A stretch of DNA of 64,000 bases from Chthonobacter albigriseus (GCF_013839445.1 NZ_JACDIT010000009.1:1-64000); one strand, 5' to 3'. Counted from the first letter of the stretch, positions 34,419-43,471 are shown. Notes: generated by a model not told the origin, from the sequence alone. A program made the numbers and translations.

Positions 34419-34949
34419 ATGGCGAACGGCCTCGACGACAGCTTGGCGACGGAGAAGACGGCACTGATCCCGGCTTCCGACCTCCTGTGCTTCAGCGTCT
34501 ACGCCACTGCCCATGCCTTCATGCGGGCTTACCGGCCGCTGCTCGCGCCGCTCGGCCTGACCTATCCGCAATACCTCGTCATGGTCGTTCTCTGGGAGCG
34601 GGACGCCCGCACGGTGAAGGAGATCGGCGAGGCTCTGAGCCTCGATTCCGGAACCCTTACGCCGCTTCTCAAGCGACTGGAGGCCGCCGGCCACGTCAGC
34701 CGCTCGCGCGACGAATCCGACGAGCGGCGTGTGGTCGTCCGCCTGACGCCGCGGGGCGACGCGCTACGCGCCGAAGCGGCCGGCATACCGGCCGCCCTCG
34801 GCTGCGTCATGGGCCTCGACGTTTCCGCCATTCGTGGCCTCCGCCATCAGCTCGCCGACCTGCGCCTCCGCCTGGAGACCGGCGACGAGGGTGAAGCGCG
34901 CCGACGCGTCACTTCGTATCCAGCCGAACCCCGTTCTCCCCGACGTTGA
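34419..34949 (+). CDS. ohrR: MarR-family peroxide-sensing regulator OhrR
   Basis: A 176-residue MarR regulator. The sensing cysteine is C24 in [14 protein letters not shown], followed by the typical [18 protein letters not shown]. The winged HTH includes [26 protein letters not shown] and [13 protein letters not shown]. Oxidation of the cysteine releases the repressor from the ohr promoter. The ATG at 34419 fits family length; the frame is open further upstream but would run through the operator. Its 3' end overlaps a small gene on the other strand. Confidence 0.94.
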   Translation: MANGLDDSLATEKTALIPASDLLCFSVYATAHAFMRAYRPLLAPLGLTYPQYLVMVVLWERDARTVKEIGEALSLDSGTLTPLLKRLEAAGHVSRSRDESDERRVVVRLTPRGDALRAEAAGIPAALGCVMGLDVSAIRGLRHQLADLRLRLETGDEGEARRRVTSYPAEPRSPRR

Positions 34950-35061
34950 GTTCGATGGTGCCGTTGTCGGCGCGCTCTTCCCCGAGCTGGAACGCCAGGA
35001 TGACTGCGATGGCGGCGATGACGACGACGAGGCCGATGAGGACAGGACGGGAGAGCGTCAT
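34909..35061 (-). CDS. 50-residue single-helix membrane protein
   Basis: The translated frame begins [20 protein letters not shown], one hydrophobic helix (about residues 7-25), followed by a charged tail ending in [17 protein letters not shown] lies a few bases before the ATG and is a good ribosome-binding site. The gene is convergent with ohrR and overlaps its 3' end by 41 bases. The function is unknown; such short N-in tail proteins are common in this order and often go unannotated. Confidence 0.7.
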   Translation of the reverse strand: MTLSRPVLIGLVVVIAAIAVILAFQLGEERADNGTIELNVGENGVRLDTK

Positions 35062-35208
35062 GACGTTCCTTTCTCATGAACGGGGCAACTGTCCGGAAAC
35101 GCCACGGCGAAGCTTCAGGTTCCGCGCTGTCCGCCGCTACGCATTACCCCTTCCCTTCCGCCGACCACTGGCGATGATGGTTTTTCGCTTCGGAGCTCGC
35201 CGCCACCC

Positions 35209-35769
35209 ATGACCCGCAAGGTGCTCGTCCTCTTCGCCCACCCGGCCTACCGCCGCTCGCGGATCAACCGCGCGTTGATCGACGCCGTCTCCGGCCTGGA
35301 GGACGTCACGATCCACGATCTCTACGAAACCTACCCCGACTTTGCGATCGACACCGACCACGAGCAGGCCCTGCTTCTGGAGCACCAGGTCGTCGTCGCC
35401 CAGCATCCGCTGTTCTGGTACTCCTGCCCCGCGATCCTGAAGGAGTGGCAGGACCTCGTCCTGGAGCATGGATGGGCCTACGGCCGCCACGGCCGTCAGC
35501 TGGAGGGCAAGCTCTGGCTGCAGTCCGTCACCGCCGGCGGCCGCGACACCGCCTACCGGGAGGACGGCTTCAACAAGTGGACGGTGGAGGAACTGCTGCG
35601 CCCCTTCGAGGCGACCGCCAACCTCTGCCACATGGTCTGGCAGAAGCCCTTCGTCGTGCATGCCACCCACGTGGCCGGCGATGCGGAGGCCGCAGCCGCG
35701 GCCGCCGCCTACCGCGCCCGCATTCTCGCCCTGCGCGACGGCTCGCCCGTTCGCGCCGTCGCCAGCTGA
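35209..35769 (+). CDS. KefF/MdaB-like NAD(P)H quinone oxidoreductase
   Basis: A 186-residue flavodoxin-fold oxidoreductase. The FMN-binding start is LVLFAHPAYRRSRINRALID, and QHPLFWYSCPAILKEWQDLV plus SVTAGG-like motifs are typical of KefF/KefG, the ancillary subunit of glutathione-gated K+ efflux systems. It ends 12 bases before the antiporter gene, which supports that role. Confidence 0.9.
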   Translation: MTRKVLVLFAHPAYRRSRINRALIDAVSGLEDVTIHDLYETYPDFAIDTDHEQALLLEHQVVVAQHPLFWYSCPAILKEWQDLVLEHGWAYGRHGRQLEGKLWLQSVTAGGRDTAYREDGFNKWTVEELLRPFEATANLCHMVWQKPFVVHATHVAGDAEAAAAAAAYRARILALRDGSPVRAVAS

Positions 35770-35781
35770 GGACGGACTGCC

Positions 35782-37656
35782 ATGGCCGCCGACGGTTTTC
35801 TGATCGAGAGCTCCACCTACCTCGCCGCCGCGGTCGTCTCGGTGCCGATCGCCAAACGCCTCGGCCTCGGCTCCGTGCTCGGCTATCTCGTCGCGGGTCT
35901 GATCATCGGGCCCTCGGTGCTCGGCCTGGTCAACGCCGGCGCCGATGTCATGCACGTCGCCGAGTTCGGCGTGGTGATGATGCTCTTCCTGGTCGGGCTG
36001 GAACTCCAGCCGGATCGCCTCTGGGCGATGCGCAACGCCGTCGTCGGCCTCGGCGGCTCGCAGGTCGTCCTCACCGCAGCCGTGGTGGCGCTGGCCGGCT
36101 ACGCAATCGGCCTCAGCTTCGGTCCCGCCGTCGCCATCGGCCTCATTGCGGCCATGTCGTCCACCGCCATCGTGCTCCAGGCCCTTGCCGAGAAGGGCCT
36201 CTTGAAGAGCCCGCCCGGCGAGACCAGCTTCGCCGTCCTGCTCTTCCAGGACATCGCCGTGATTCCGATCCTCGCGTTGATGCCCCTGCTGGCGGCCAAC
36301 GCTCCCGTCGACGCCGGGTCGACCCACGACGCTGGGCTGCTCGCGGATCTGCCGGGCTGGGCGAGCACCCTGCTCGTCTTCGGCGCGATCGGCGCGATCG
36401 CCGTCGGCGGGCGCTATGTGGTGCGCCCGGTGTTCCGCGCGATGGCGATGACGCGGCTGCGCGAGATCTTCACCGCCACCGCCCTGCTCCTCGTCGCGGC
36501 CACAGCCCTCCTGATGCAGACGGTCGGCCTCTCGCCCGCCCTAGGCGCCTTTCTCGCCGGCGTGGTCCTGGCCGACAGCGAATTCCGCCACGAGATCGAA
36601 ACCGACATCGAGCCCTTCAAGGGCCTGCTGCTCGGGCTCTTCTTCATCTCCGTGGGCGCCGGCATCGACCTGAACCTCATGATGGCCAAGCCGCTCCTGC
36701 TCGCCGGCATCGTCTTCGGCATTGTGGCGCTGAAGATCGCCGTCGTTTTCCCGCTGGCCCGCGCGGCTCGCCTCGCCCGGCCGGACGCCTGGCTTACCGC
36801 CATCGCGCTCTCCCAGATCGGTGAATTCGCCTTCGTGCTGCTCTCCTTCGCTGGCCAGAACCGGATCCTCGACGATGCCACGCGCTCGCTGCTGACTGGC
36901 GCGGTCGCGCTCTCCATGCTCACAACGCCGCTGCTCTTCATCGCCTTCGAGCGCATCATGGCCAACCGCACCGAGACAGGCGAGGAGCGGGCGGCGGACG
37001 AGATCCCCGAGCGGAACAAGGTCATCATCGCCGGCTTCGGACGCGTCGGGCAGATCGTCGGACGCCTGCTCCTCGGCCGCGGCATCTCGGTGACCGTGCT
37101 CGAGCACGACGCCGAACAACTGGAAGCACTCCGCAAGTACGGTTTCACGCTCTACTACGGCGATGCCCGCCGCCACGATCTCCTGATCTCGGCCGGTGCC
37201 GACGAGGCTTCACTGCTGGTGGTCGCCACCGACGACAAGGAGGCCACAACGGAGATCGTCGAGATGGCCCGCCGCAACTTCCCCAACCTGACCGTGGTCG
37301 CGCGCGCCTACGACCGCTCGCATGCCTACGAGCTGGAGAAGGCCGGGGCCGATCGCATCATCCGGGAAACGTTCGCCGGCGGCGTCGAGATGGCGACGGA
37401 AAGCCTCAAGGCGATGGGCATTCCCGCCTTCGAGGCGGAGCGCTCGGGTCGCATCTTCCGGCGGCATGACATGGAAAGCTTCAACGCCCTGCGCGAAATC
37501 CGCAACAAGAATGTCGGCGACTACAGCTTTGCGTTCCGCAAGCGCCGCGAGGATCTCGCCCGCGTTCTCAGCCGAGACCTCCAGACGGTTCCGGACCTGG
37601 ACGAGTCGGGCTGGGACAGCGATAGCCTGCGCGACGAGGTACGCGGCGCAGGCTGA
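35782..37656 (+). CDS. KefB/KefC-type cation:proton antiporter (CPA2) with TrkA-N domain
   Basis: A 624-residue inner-membrane antiporter for K+ (or Na+) efflux. About a dozen hydrophobic helices (residues 5-390) include FGVVMMLFLVGLELQPDRLW and FLAGVVLADSEFRHEIE. The soluble RCK/TrkA-N domain starts with VIIAGFGRVGQIVGRLLLGRG (about residue 412), which binds nucleotides. Together with the preceding KefF-like gene it forms a two-gene unit for protection from electrophiles or pH control. Whether it is glutathione-gated cannot be decided. Confidence 0.92.
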   Translation: MAADGFLIESSTYLAAAVVSVPIAKRLGLGSVLGYLVAGLIIGPSVLGLVNAGADVMHVAEFGVVMMLFLVGLELQPDRLWAMRNAVVGLGGSQVVLTAAVVALAGYAIGLSFGPAVAIGLIAAMSSTAIVLQALAEKGLLKSPPGETSFAVLLFQDIAVIPILALMPLLAANAPVDAGSTHDAGLLADLPGWASTLLVFGAIGAIAVGGRYVVRPVFRAMAMTRLREIFTATALLLVAATALLMQTVGLSPALGAFLAGVVLADSEFRHEIETDIEPFKGLLLGLFFISVGAGIDLNLMMAKPLLLAGIVFGIVALKIAVVFPLARAARLARPDAWLTAIALSQIGEFAFVLLSFAGQNRILDDATRSLLTGAVALSMLTTPLLFIAFERIMANRTETGEERAADEIPERNKVIIAGFGRVGQIVGRLLLGRGISVTVLEHDAEQLEALRKYGFTLYYGDARRHDLLISAGADEASLLVVATDDKEATTEIVEMARRNFPNLTVVARAYDRSHAYELEKAGADRIIRETFAGGVEMATESLKAMGIPAFEAERSGRIFRRHDMESFNALREIRNKNVGDYSFAFRKRREDLARVLSRDLQTVPDLDESGWDSDSLRDEVRGAG

Positions 37657-37688
37657 ACAGGAACCGAAACGGTTCGGTATCCGATACG

Positions 37689-37895
37689 TTAGGATGCCAG
37701 ATGCGCCTTTTGCGTGATCGCCACTCCGTAGACCTGGGGTTCGCCTTCCGCGCGGGCCAGCGTCAGGAGTTCTGACGCCTCTCCTTGTGCCGCCCGCAGG
37801 AGATTGGCCAGGTGAACGAAGCCACACTGCTCGGCTTCCTCCGCGAGGATATGGCTGAACACCTGTACTTTTTCGACAGTCGTGAACGGCGACAT
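37689..37895 (-). CDS. 68-residue conserved-looking hypothetical protein
   Basis: A compact 68-residue protein with balanced composition (MSPFTTVEKVQVFSHILAEE and onward) and predicted amphipathic helices rather than the Ala/Arg/Pro bias of shadow frames. AGGGGGT lies upstream of the ATG. No family or function is recognised. It stands alone, convergent with the antiporter gene and facing away from the helicase gene. Confidence 0.6.
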   Translation of the reverse strand: MSPFTTVEKVQVFSHILAEEAEQCGFVHLANLLRAAQGEASELLTLARAEGEPQVYGVAITQKAHLAS

Positions 37896-38540
37896 GGCAC
37901 CCCCTTGGAAACTCGGTCTCGACCGACTACGCGAAAAACAAGGTCTCTGCCCCCTATAAAGATCGGGGAGGCGTCGCGATGCAATCGCTTACATCTGCGA
38001 CATACTATCCATGTCAGCCAACTTCAATACGGGATTTCCAATAGTGCGATCCCGGAATTTCCGATGTTCTCCGGCCAGCCACCCTATTGATTCGATTCAA
38101 CTGCGCTGAGAGCTGCTCAGATCTTCTGGTTCATTCCGACTCCGAAAATAACCCCGCGTCAGAACGTCTATCCTGTCGGAGGAGGGAAGAAATGCTACAC
38201 GCGGCCGTAGGACGACTGTGGAAGGCCCTGCTAATTCGACGGAGGGGCGGCGCATCAGGAGTTGCTTGCGTCTTCGCGCCCGCGAGGAGGGACTGCTCCG
38301 GTTGATCGCCATTTTCCTTGACATTCCGGTCCGCAGCCGTCATCTCCTTCAGAGCGCAGAATGCTGCGCCGCAAAAAAGACGACCGAGCCGCGTGAGCGG
38401 AGCCCCGTTCGGGGCATCGATAGGCTGGTCGCGCTGGATTTCCGATGAATGGCCCAATCACGCGGGGCGTTCTTACCCCGCGAACACCTCCCTGGCGCCC
38501 TGCCGGGTGAGCTTGGTTTGCCACATCGAAAGTAAGCTCC
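37896..38540. other. 645-base region upstream of the DEAD-box helicase
   Basis: No protein-like frame was found. The left part (about 37900-38170) is much richer in A/T than the rest of the window. The right part probably is a long transcribed leader of the helicase gene. It contains two hairpins: GCCCCG-TT-CGGGGC at 38402-38415 and CGCGGGG/CCCCGCG at 38461-38482 with an 8-base loop, the second ending 58 bases before the start codon. Confidence 0.4.
38461..38482 (+). promoter_or_regulatory. Leader hairpin upstream of DEAD-box helicase
   Basis: A perfect 7-bp stem CGCGGGG/CCCCGCG with loop CGTTCTTA, without a T-run. With the smaller hairpin at 38402-38415 it suggests a structured 5' leader. 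Cold-shock RNA helicase genes are often controlled through long leaders, so temperature-dependent folding is a possible role; this is inference. Confidence 0.4.
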
Positions 38541-40031
38541 TTGACCGATTTCACCACGCTTGGCCTGTCCGAAAACCTCCTCCGCGCTCTCGCCGACGAA
38601 GGTTACACGACCCCGACTCCGATTCAGTCGCAGGCTATCCCAGAACTCCTGAAGGGCCGCGATCTGCTCGGCATCGCGCAGACGGGCACCGGCAAGACCG
38701 CCGCCTTCGCGCTGCCGATCCTCGACCGGCTGGCGCAGGGCCGTCTCGCCCAGCCCCGCCGCGTGCGCGCTCTGATTCTCTCGCCCACCCGCGAGCTCGC
38801 CACCCAGATCGCCGAAAGCTTCCGCGCCTACGGTCGCCACCTCGGGCACATGTCGATCGCCACCGTGTTCGGCGGCGTCGGCCATCGCCCGCAGGAGGAC
38901 CGCCTGCGCCGCGGCGTCGACGTGCTCGTCGCCACGCCGGGCCGCCTGATGGACCACATGGAAGCCGGCGCCGTCTCGCTCGACCAGACCGAGGTCTTCG
39001 TCCTCGACGAGGCCGACCAGATGCTCGACATGGGCTTCGTCCATGCCGTCCGCCGCATCGTCAAGCAGCTTCCGAAGAAGCGGCAGAGCCTGTTCTTCTC
39101 GGCCACCATGCCCAAGGAGATCGGCCAGCTCGCCGGTGACCTGCTCACCGATCCGGTCACCGTCGCCGTCGCCCCGGTCGCCACCACCGCCGAGCGCGTC
39201 GACCAGCTGATCATCCACATCGAGACGTCCGCCAAGCGCACGCTCCTGCGCGACATCATCGTGGAGAAGAAGCCCGACCGCGCCCTCGTCTTCACGCGCA
39301 CCAAGCACGGCGCCGACCGCGTCGTCCGCTCGCTGGAGCAGGACGGCATCGCCGCCGTCGCCATCCACGGCAACAAGAGCCAGGCGCAGCGGGAGAAAGC
39401 CCTCGCCGGCTTCAAGTCCGGCGCGACGCCGATCCTGATCGCCACCGACATCGCCGCCCGCGGCATCGACGTCGACGGCGTCAGCCACGTCATCAACTTC
39501 GACTTGCCGAACATCCCGGAAAGCTACGTCCACCGCATCGGCCGCACCGCGCGCGCCGGGGCGAGCGGCATGGCCATCTCCTTCTGCGACGGCGAGGAGC
39601 GCGCCTACCTGCGCGATATCGAGAAGCTGACGCGCCAGAAGATCCCGGCCGAAGACCGCCGCGGCACCATCACCGAAGCGCCCCGCTCCGCATCAGACGA
39701 CCGTGACGAGCGCGCCCCCCGGCGCGACGGCCGCAACGGCGGTGGCCGAAACGGTCGCAGTGCCGCTCCGGCTCCCGGCCGCGCCGCTGGCGCTCCCGCC
39801 GGCCAGAACCGTCGCGGCGGCAAGCCCGGCTTCGGCAAGCCGACCGGCGAACACGCCGCGTCGCACGCCCGCGACGGGCGCCCGACCGAGCGCAACAGCC
39901 GCCCGGCCAAGCCGCAGAACCGCGACACCGGCGCCGCCGAGGCGAGCCTCGGCCGCGTCGGCTTCCTGGCCCCGTCCAGCCGCCCGGCCCGCCCGGCTGG
40001 CAAGACCGACGGTCGCCGCGAGCAGCGCTGA
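38541..40031 (+). CDS. DEAD-box ATP-dependent RNA helicase (RhlE-like)
   Basis: A 496-residue DEAD-box helicase. The motifs appear in order: Q motif [35 protein letters not shown] in [12 protein letters not shown] in FFSATMP, and [10 protein letters not shown]. The C-terminal 110 residues are basic and Gly/Arg/Pro-rich, typical of RNA-binding tails of RhlE-type enzymes in ribosome assembly and cold adaptation. The start is TTG with only a weak ribosome-binding site, itself often a sign of control. Confidence 0.94.
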   Translation: MTDFTTLGLSENLLRALADEGYTTPTPIQSQAIPELLKGRDLLGIAQTGTGKTAAFALPILDRLAQGRLAQPRRVRALILSPTRELATQIAESFRAYGRHLGHMSIATVFGGVGHRPQEDRLRRGVDVLVATPGRLMDHMEAGAVSLDQTEVFVLDEADQMLDMGFVHAVRRIVKQLPKKRQSLFFSATMPKEIGQLAGDLLTDPVTVAVAPVATTAERVDQLIIHIETSAKRTLLRDIIVEKKPDRALVFTRTKHGADRVVRSLEQDGIAAVAIHGNKSQAQREKALAGFKSGATPILIATDIAARGIDVDGVSHVINFDLPNIPESYVHRIGRTARAGASGMAISFCDGEERAYLRDIEKLTRQKIPAEDRRGTITEAPRSASDDRDERAPRRDGRNGGGRNGRSAAPAPGRAAGAPAGQNRRGGKPGFGKPTGEHAASHARDGRPTERNSRPAKPQNRDTGAAEASLGRVGFLAPSSRPARPAGKTDGRREQR

Positions 40032-40062
40032 CGCCTCCGGTCGTCGCACGACCTGAAATCAG

Positions 40063-40094
40063 GAAGCCCGCGGAGAGCGATCTCCGCGGGCTTC
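40063..40094. terminator. Bidirectional terminator between helicase and HerA-like gene
   Basis: GAAGCCCGCGGAGA pairs perfectly (14 bp) with TCTCCGCGGGCTTC around a GCGA tetraloop. It is followed by TTCC on one strand and preceded by GGAA-type sequence on the other. It lies between two convergent genes and is the strongest hairpin in this area. Confidence 0.75.
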
Positions 40095-40132
40095 TTCCAT
40101 TTCGGCCAATGTCGTCCCACAATCGCGAAGAG

Positions 40133-41608
40133 TTACTCCGCCGCCACCGCGTCCGCATCGCCGGGCGCGGTCTGCCAGCCCAAGTCCGGCAGCATGACCA
40201 GCCGGTTGCCCCGCAGATCGGACGCGCACACCAGGAACCCGCGCTCCTCCATGTAGGCGAGCAGCCGCCGCGCCCGTCCGGGCGATCGCGTTCCGTAGGC
40301 CTTGGCGATATCCGCGTCCGACGGGCACGGCGCCTTGAGGAGCGCCGCCCGCGCCACCAGCAGGAACACGCCCCGAATGTCCTCCGGCAACGACGCGGCG
40401 ACCAGCGTCGCCTGGTCCCAGTCGCCGCCCTCCACCGCCCGCTCGCCCTGGCCCACCCCGGCGCGCGCCAGCGCCAACCGCTTGCGGAAGGCAGGCAGGT
40501 CCAACGGCGTCGCGATCTTCTCGATCCGGCAGCGCACCAGGAAGTCCTGATAGAGGATGGAGACCGGCTGGAACCCGGCTTCGGGCTCGGCCAGCATCGC
40601 GGTCAGCACCTCCTCGATCGCCTCGTCCCGCTCCGCCTCGGCGAAAAGGTCCGGCGCTTCAGGCGCCGGCGGCGCTTCAGGCCGCGACCGGGCGAGCTGG
40701 CTCAGCACCTCGGCCGTCGACACCGGCGCCGGTTCCCGCCGCGGCATCAGCTCGCCCTCGCCGCGGGTGAAGATCAGCGCATGCGCGTCCTCGCTCGGCT
40801 GCTCCGGCAGCGGCACCAGCTTCGGGCTGCCGCCACGCCCCTGCGTTTCCACCGCGCCGATTTTTACCGTCTCCGGCTTGCGCGTCATCGCCGGGCCGAG
40901 CGCCACGAACTGGCCGCGCTCCAGGTTCCGGAACGCCTCCGCCTGCCGCCGCTCCATGCCGAGGAGATCGGCCGCCCGCGCCATGTCGATGTCGAGAAAA
41001 GTGCGCCCCATCAGGAAGTTCGAGGCTTCCGCCGCCACGTTCTTGGCGAGCTTGGCGAGCCGCTGCGTGGCGATCACGCCGGCAAGGCCGCGCTTGCGCC
41101 CACGGCACATCAGGTTCGTCATTGCGGCAAGCGACTGCCGCCGCGCCTCGTCGCCCGCCTCCGTCGCGGCCGCCGGCGCGAACAGCTGCGCCTCGTCGAC
41201 GACCACGAGCATCGGGTACCAATGGTCCCGTTCCGCCTCGAACAGCCCGTTGAGAAACGCCGCCGCCGCCCGAACCTGCCGGTCGACGTCCAGGCTTTCC
41301 AGGTTGAGGATCACGGAAACCCGATGCTGCCGCACCCGGTTGGCGATGATGGCAAGATCCCGCTCCGTCCCGGAGGCGTCCACCACCACATGCCCGTATC
41401 GATCGGCGAGCGTGACGAAATCCCCTTCCGGATCGATCACGCACTGCTGCACCCACGGCGCGCTCTGCTCCAGCAGCCGGCGCAAGAGGTGCGACTTCCC
41501 CGACCCCGAGTTCCCCTGCACCAGCAACCGCGTCGCCAGCAGCTCCTCCAGGTCGACCACCGCCCTCTGCCCGCCCCCCTTCGCTCCGATATCCACGCCA
41601 ACCGTCAT
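40133..41608 (-). CDS. HerA-like ATPase (DUF87/DUF853 type)
   Basis: A 491-residue AAA+ ATPase of the HerA/FtsK clade. Walker A is QGNSGSGKSHLL (about residues 30-41), Walker B is MLVVVDEAQLF, and VIATQRLAKLAKNV resembles the sensor region; GRKRGLAG also matches the family. The last 60 residues look like a winged helix (SDADIAKAYGTRSPGRARRLL). HerA normally works with the NurA nuclease in DNA end processing, but no nurA is adjacent. The ATG at 41608 begins the conserved part. Confidence 0.85.
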   Translation of the reverse strand: MTVGVDIGAKGGGQRAVVDLEELLATRLLVQGNSGSGKSHLLRRLLEQSAPWVQQCVIDPEGDFVTLADRYGHVVVDASGTERDLAIIANRVRQHRVSVILNLESLDVDRQVRAAAAFLNGLFEAERDHWYPMLVVVDEAQLFAPAAATEAGDEARRQSLAAMTNLMCRGRKRGLAGVIATQRLAKLAKNVAAEASNFLMGRTFLDIDMARAADLLGMERRQAEAFRNLERGQFVALGPAMTRKPETVKIGAVETQGRGGSPKLVPLPEQPSEDAHALIFTRGEGELMPRREPAPVSTAEVLSQLARSRPEAPPAPEAPDLFAEAERDEAIEEVLTAMLAEPEAGFQPVSILYQDFLVRCRIEKIATPLDLPAFRKRLALARAGVGQGERAVEGGDWDQATLVAASLPEDIRGVFLLVARAALLKAPCPSDADIAKAYGTRSPGRARRLLAYMEERGFLVCASDLRGNRLVMLPDLGWQTAPGDADAVAAE

Positions 41609-41739
41609 GCCGAACCCACAACCTCGCCCACCAGGACCCGACCCTTTCCGATTCGCTCCCCGGAGTCGAAGGGATGTCGGGAGGGGGTGTGGAAAAGCGG
41701 GGAGTGTCAAAGGGGCCGCAGGCACTCGGAAAGGGCGCC

Positions 41740-41913
41740 GTCGGCAGTCGGCGGTAGGCAGTCGGCGGTCGGCGGTCGGCGGTCGGCGGTAAGCGGTCGG
41801 CGATCGGCGGTCGGCGGTCGGCGGTAAGCGGTCGGCGATCGGCGGTCGGCGGTCGGCAATCGGCGATTAGCAGTCGGCGGTCGGCGGTCGGCGGTCGGCG
41901 GTCGGCGGTCGAG
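41740..41913. repeat. Heptanucleotide tandem array (GTCGGCG)n
   Basis: About 24 units of the 7-base motif GTCGGCG with variants GTAGGCA, GTAAGCG, ATCGGCG and ATTAGCA. A higher-order 35-base period is visible, since TAAGCGGTCGGCGATCGG recurs at 41790 and 41825. No gene spans it. Replication slippage would explain the pattern. Confidence 0.9.
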
Positions 41914-41929
41914 CAGTATCACCTCACCC

Positions 41930-41960
41930 CGTCATGGTCCGCGAAGGCGGACCACCCACG
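41930..41960 (+). repeat. REP-like palindrome, copy 1
   Basis: Core TGGTCCGC-GAAG-GCGGACCA, an 8-bp stem with a GAAG loop, flanked by CGTCA on the left and CCCACG on the right, which give it a direction. It is paired with the inverted copy at 42021. Confidence 0.9.
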
Positions 41961-42020
41961 ACTTTGTTTTTGTTTTGACAAACTGGTTCGAACCACCCAC
42001 GCCCGGGACTGATAAACGCA

Positions 42021-42049
42021 TGGGTGGTCCGCCTTCGCGGACCATGACG
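42021..42049 (-). repeat. REP-like palindrome, copy 2 (inverted)
   Basis: Reverse orientation: TGGGTGGTCCGC-CTTC-GCGGACCATGACG. Together with copy 1 it encloses about 60 bases, the arrangement seen in bacterial interspersed mosaic elements. Confidence 0.9.
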
Positions 42050-42126
42050 GTGTGAGGGGTGGCACCACGGGCAACCGGCTACCACTCCGACCGCCAACCA
42101 CGGACTGCCGCCTGACGACCGCCCAG

Positions 42127-42175
42127 TGCCTACTGCCTATTGCCTACTGCCCACTGCCCACCGCCCCCTGCCCAT
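42127..42175. repeat. Heptanucleotide tandem array (TGCCTAC)n
   Basis: Seven units: TGCCTAC, TGCCTAT, TGCCTAC, TGCCCAC, TGCCCAC, CGCCCCC, TGCCCAT. The unit is the reverse complement of the GTAGGCA variant in the array at 41740-41913, so the two arrays are inverted with respect to each other. It ends three bases before the rhaI stop codon. Confidence 0.9.
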
Positions 42176-42178
42176 CCC

Positions 42179-43471
42179 TCACACGATCCCCCCGCCCCCG
42201 CCCTGCACCGCCGGCCGCACGGCTGCCACCTTCGCCCGGTAGCCGCTCGCCCGGTACGTCCCGATCGCGTCGATCGCCCCGCCGGCGCGGCGGCGGGCTT
42301 TCGCCAGGGTCGGCTCCACGGCGAAGCGGAAGCCCCCCTTTAGGGGGTCGGGGGCCCTCATGGCGTCGTTGGCCTCCTGCGCTTCCGCCAGCCCCTTGCG
42401 GTCCACCAGCAGCGCCTGCGCATAGGCCCGGCGGATCTCGCAGGCCGAGCGGATGAGGCTTTCGATCGGGTCGGTCACGTTGTGAGACTGGTCGATCATG
42501 TGCGCCGGCCGGAAGCTTTCGCCGCGCGCGGTCTCCGCCTCCACCAGTTCGTTGAACACCAGGAACAGGCGGAACGGATCGATCGATCCGGCGTCGAGAT
42601 CGTCGTCGCCGTATTTGCTGTCGTTGAAGTGGAAGCCACCCAGCCGGCCGAACTGGATCAGCCGCGCTACGATCTGCTCGATGTTGACGTTCGGCGCGTG
42701 GTGGCCGAGGTCGACCAGGCACTTCGCCTTGGGCCCGAGATGGGTGGCTGCCAGGTAGCTGGATCCCCAGTCCTGGATCACCGTGGAGTAGAACGCCGGC
42801 TCGTACATCTTGTGCTCGATGAACAGCGACCAGTCCTCCGGCACCGCCGCGTAGACCTCCGTCATCGCATCAAGATAGCGCTCGAAGGCCTTGGTGAGAT
42901 TCGCCTGTCCGGGGAAGTTGGACCCGTCTCCGATCCACACCGTCAGCGCCTTCGACCCGATTGCCCGGCCGATCTCGATGCACTCGATGTTGTGCGCCAC
43001 GGCCTGCGCGCGCACCGCCCGATCGGTGTGGCTGAGCGACCCGAACTTGTAGGTCAGCGCCTGCCCAGGGCTGTCCTGGAAGGTGTTGGAGTTCATCGCG
43101 TCGAAGGTCAGCCCCAGCGAGGCGGCCTTCGCCTTCAGCTCGCTCGGGTCCGCCCTGTCCCATGGGATATGCAGCGAAACCGCCGGCGTCGCACGCCCGA
43201 TCTGCTGGATCACGCCGCAGTCGTCGAGCTTCTCGAAAATGCCGCGCGGCTCGCCCGGTCCCGGAAAGCGCGCGAACCGCGTACCGCCGGTCCCGACGCC
43301 CCACGACGGCACCGCCACCGTGAACGCCGCCACCTTGGCCGTCACCGCCTCGATGTCGATGCCGTGCCACGACAGCCGTTCGCCCAGTGCCTCGTATGAG
43401 CGCTGGAGATAGCGCGCGCGCTTCTCGTTCTCCGCGTCGATGACATCGGGGGAAAGGGGAAGCTCGGCCAT
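42179..43471 (-). CDS. rhaI: L-rhamnose isomerase (RhaI type)
   Basis: A 430-residue xylose-isomerase-like TIM-barrel enzyme of the rhizobial rhamnose isomerase family, converting L-rhamnose to L-rhamnulose. Motifs include WGVGTGGTRFARFPGPGEPRG near residue 58, MYEPAFYSTVIQDWGSS, VDLGHHAPNVNIEQIV and GGFHFNDSKYGDDDLD, which supply metal-binding His/Asp/Glu residues. It lies 60 bases downstream of rhaD on the same strand, as in the Rhizobium leguminosarum locus. Confidence 0.93.
   Translation of the reverse strand: MAELPLSPDVIDAENEKRARYLQRSYEALGERLSWHGIDIEAVTAKVAAFTVAVPSWGVGTGGTRFARFPGPGEPRGIFEKLDDCGVIQQIGRATPAVSLHIPWDRADPSELKAKAASLGLTFDAMNSNTFQDSPGQALTYKFGSLSHTDRAVRAQAVAHNIECIEIGRAIGSKALTVWIGDGSNFPGQANLTKAFERYLDAMTEVYAAVPEDWSLFIEHKMYEPAFYSTVIQDWGSSYLAATHLGPKAKCLVDLGHHAPNVNIEQIVARLIQFGRLGGFHFNDSKYGDDDLDAGSIDPFRLFLVFNELVEAETARGESFRPAHMIDQSHNVTDPIESLIRSACEIRRAYAQALLVDRKGLAEAQEANDAMRAPDPLKGGFRFAVEPTLAKARRRAGGAIDAIGTYRASGYRAKVAAVRPAVQGGGGGIV

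Larger units (their letters stand above)
41609..42178. repeat. Composite repeat island downstream of rhaI
   Basis: This gene-free stretch between the HerA-like gene and rhaI holds a heptamer array (41740-41913), a REP-like palindrome, a degenerate palindrome TGGTTCGAACCA (41984-41995), an inverted REP copy, and a second heptamer array (42127-42175). The arrays are in opposite orientation on the two sides of the REP pair, so the whole island is roughly symmetric. Confidence 0.8.

Noticed and set aside
37663-37678. Terminator ACCGAA-ACGG-TTCGGT after the antiporter gene
   Set aside because: The stem is only 6 bp and not followed by a T-run; too weak to annotate as a terminator.
40133-41608. 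HerA-like ATPase as part of a HerA-NurA or HerA-Sir2 defence module
   Set aside because: No nuclease, Sir2 or DUF4297-type partner gene adjoins it; the neighbours are a helicase with its own terminator and a repeat island.
41707-41922. 71-codon reverse ORF made of repeated Arg/Pro/Thr/Ala units
   Set aside because: It is simply the translation of the heptanucleotide array; a 7-base unit cycles through all frames and gives a spurious 7-residue peptide repeat.
41740-42175. CRISPR-like array
   Set aside because: Units are 7 bases and contiguous, without unique spacers, and no cas genes are in the window.
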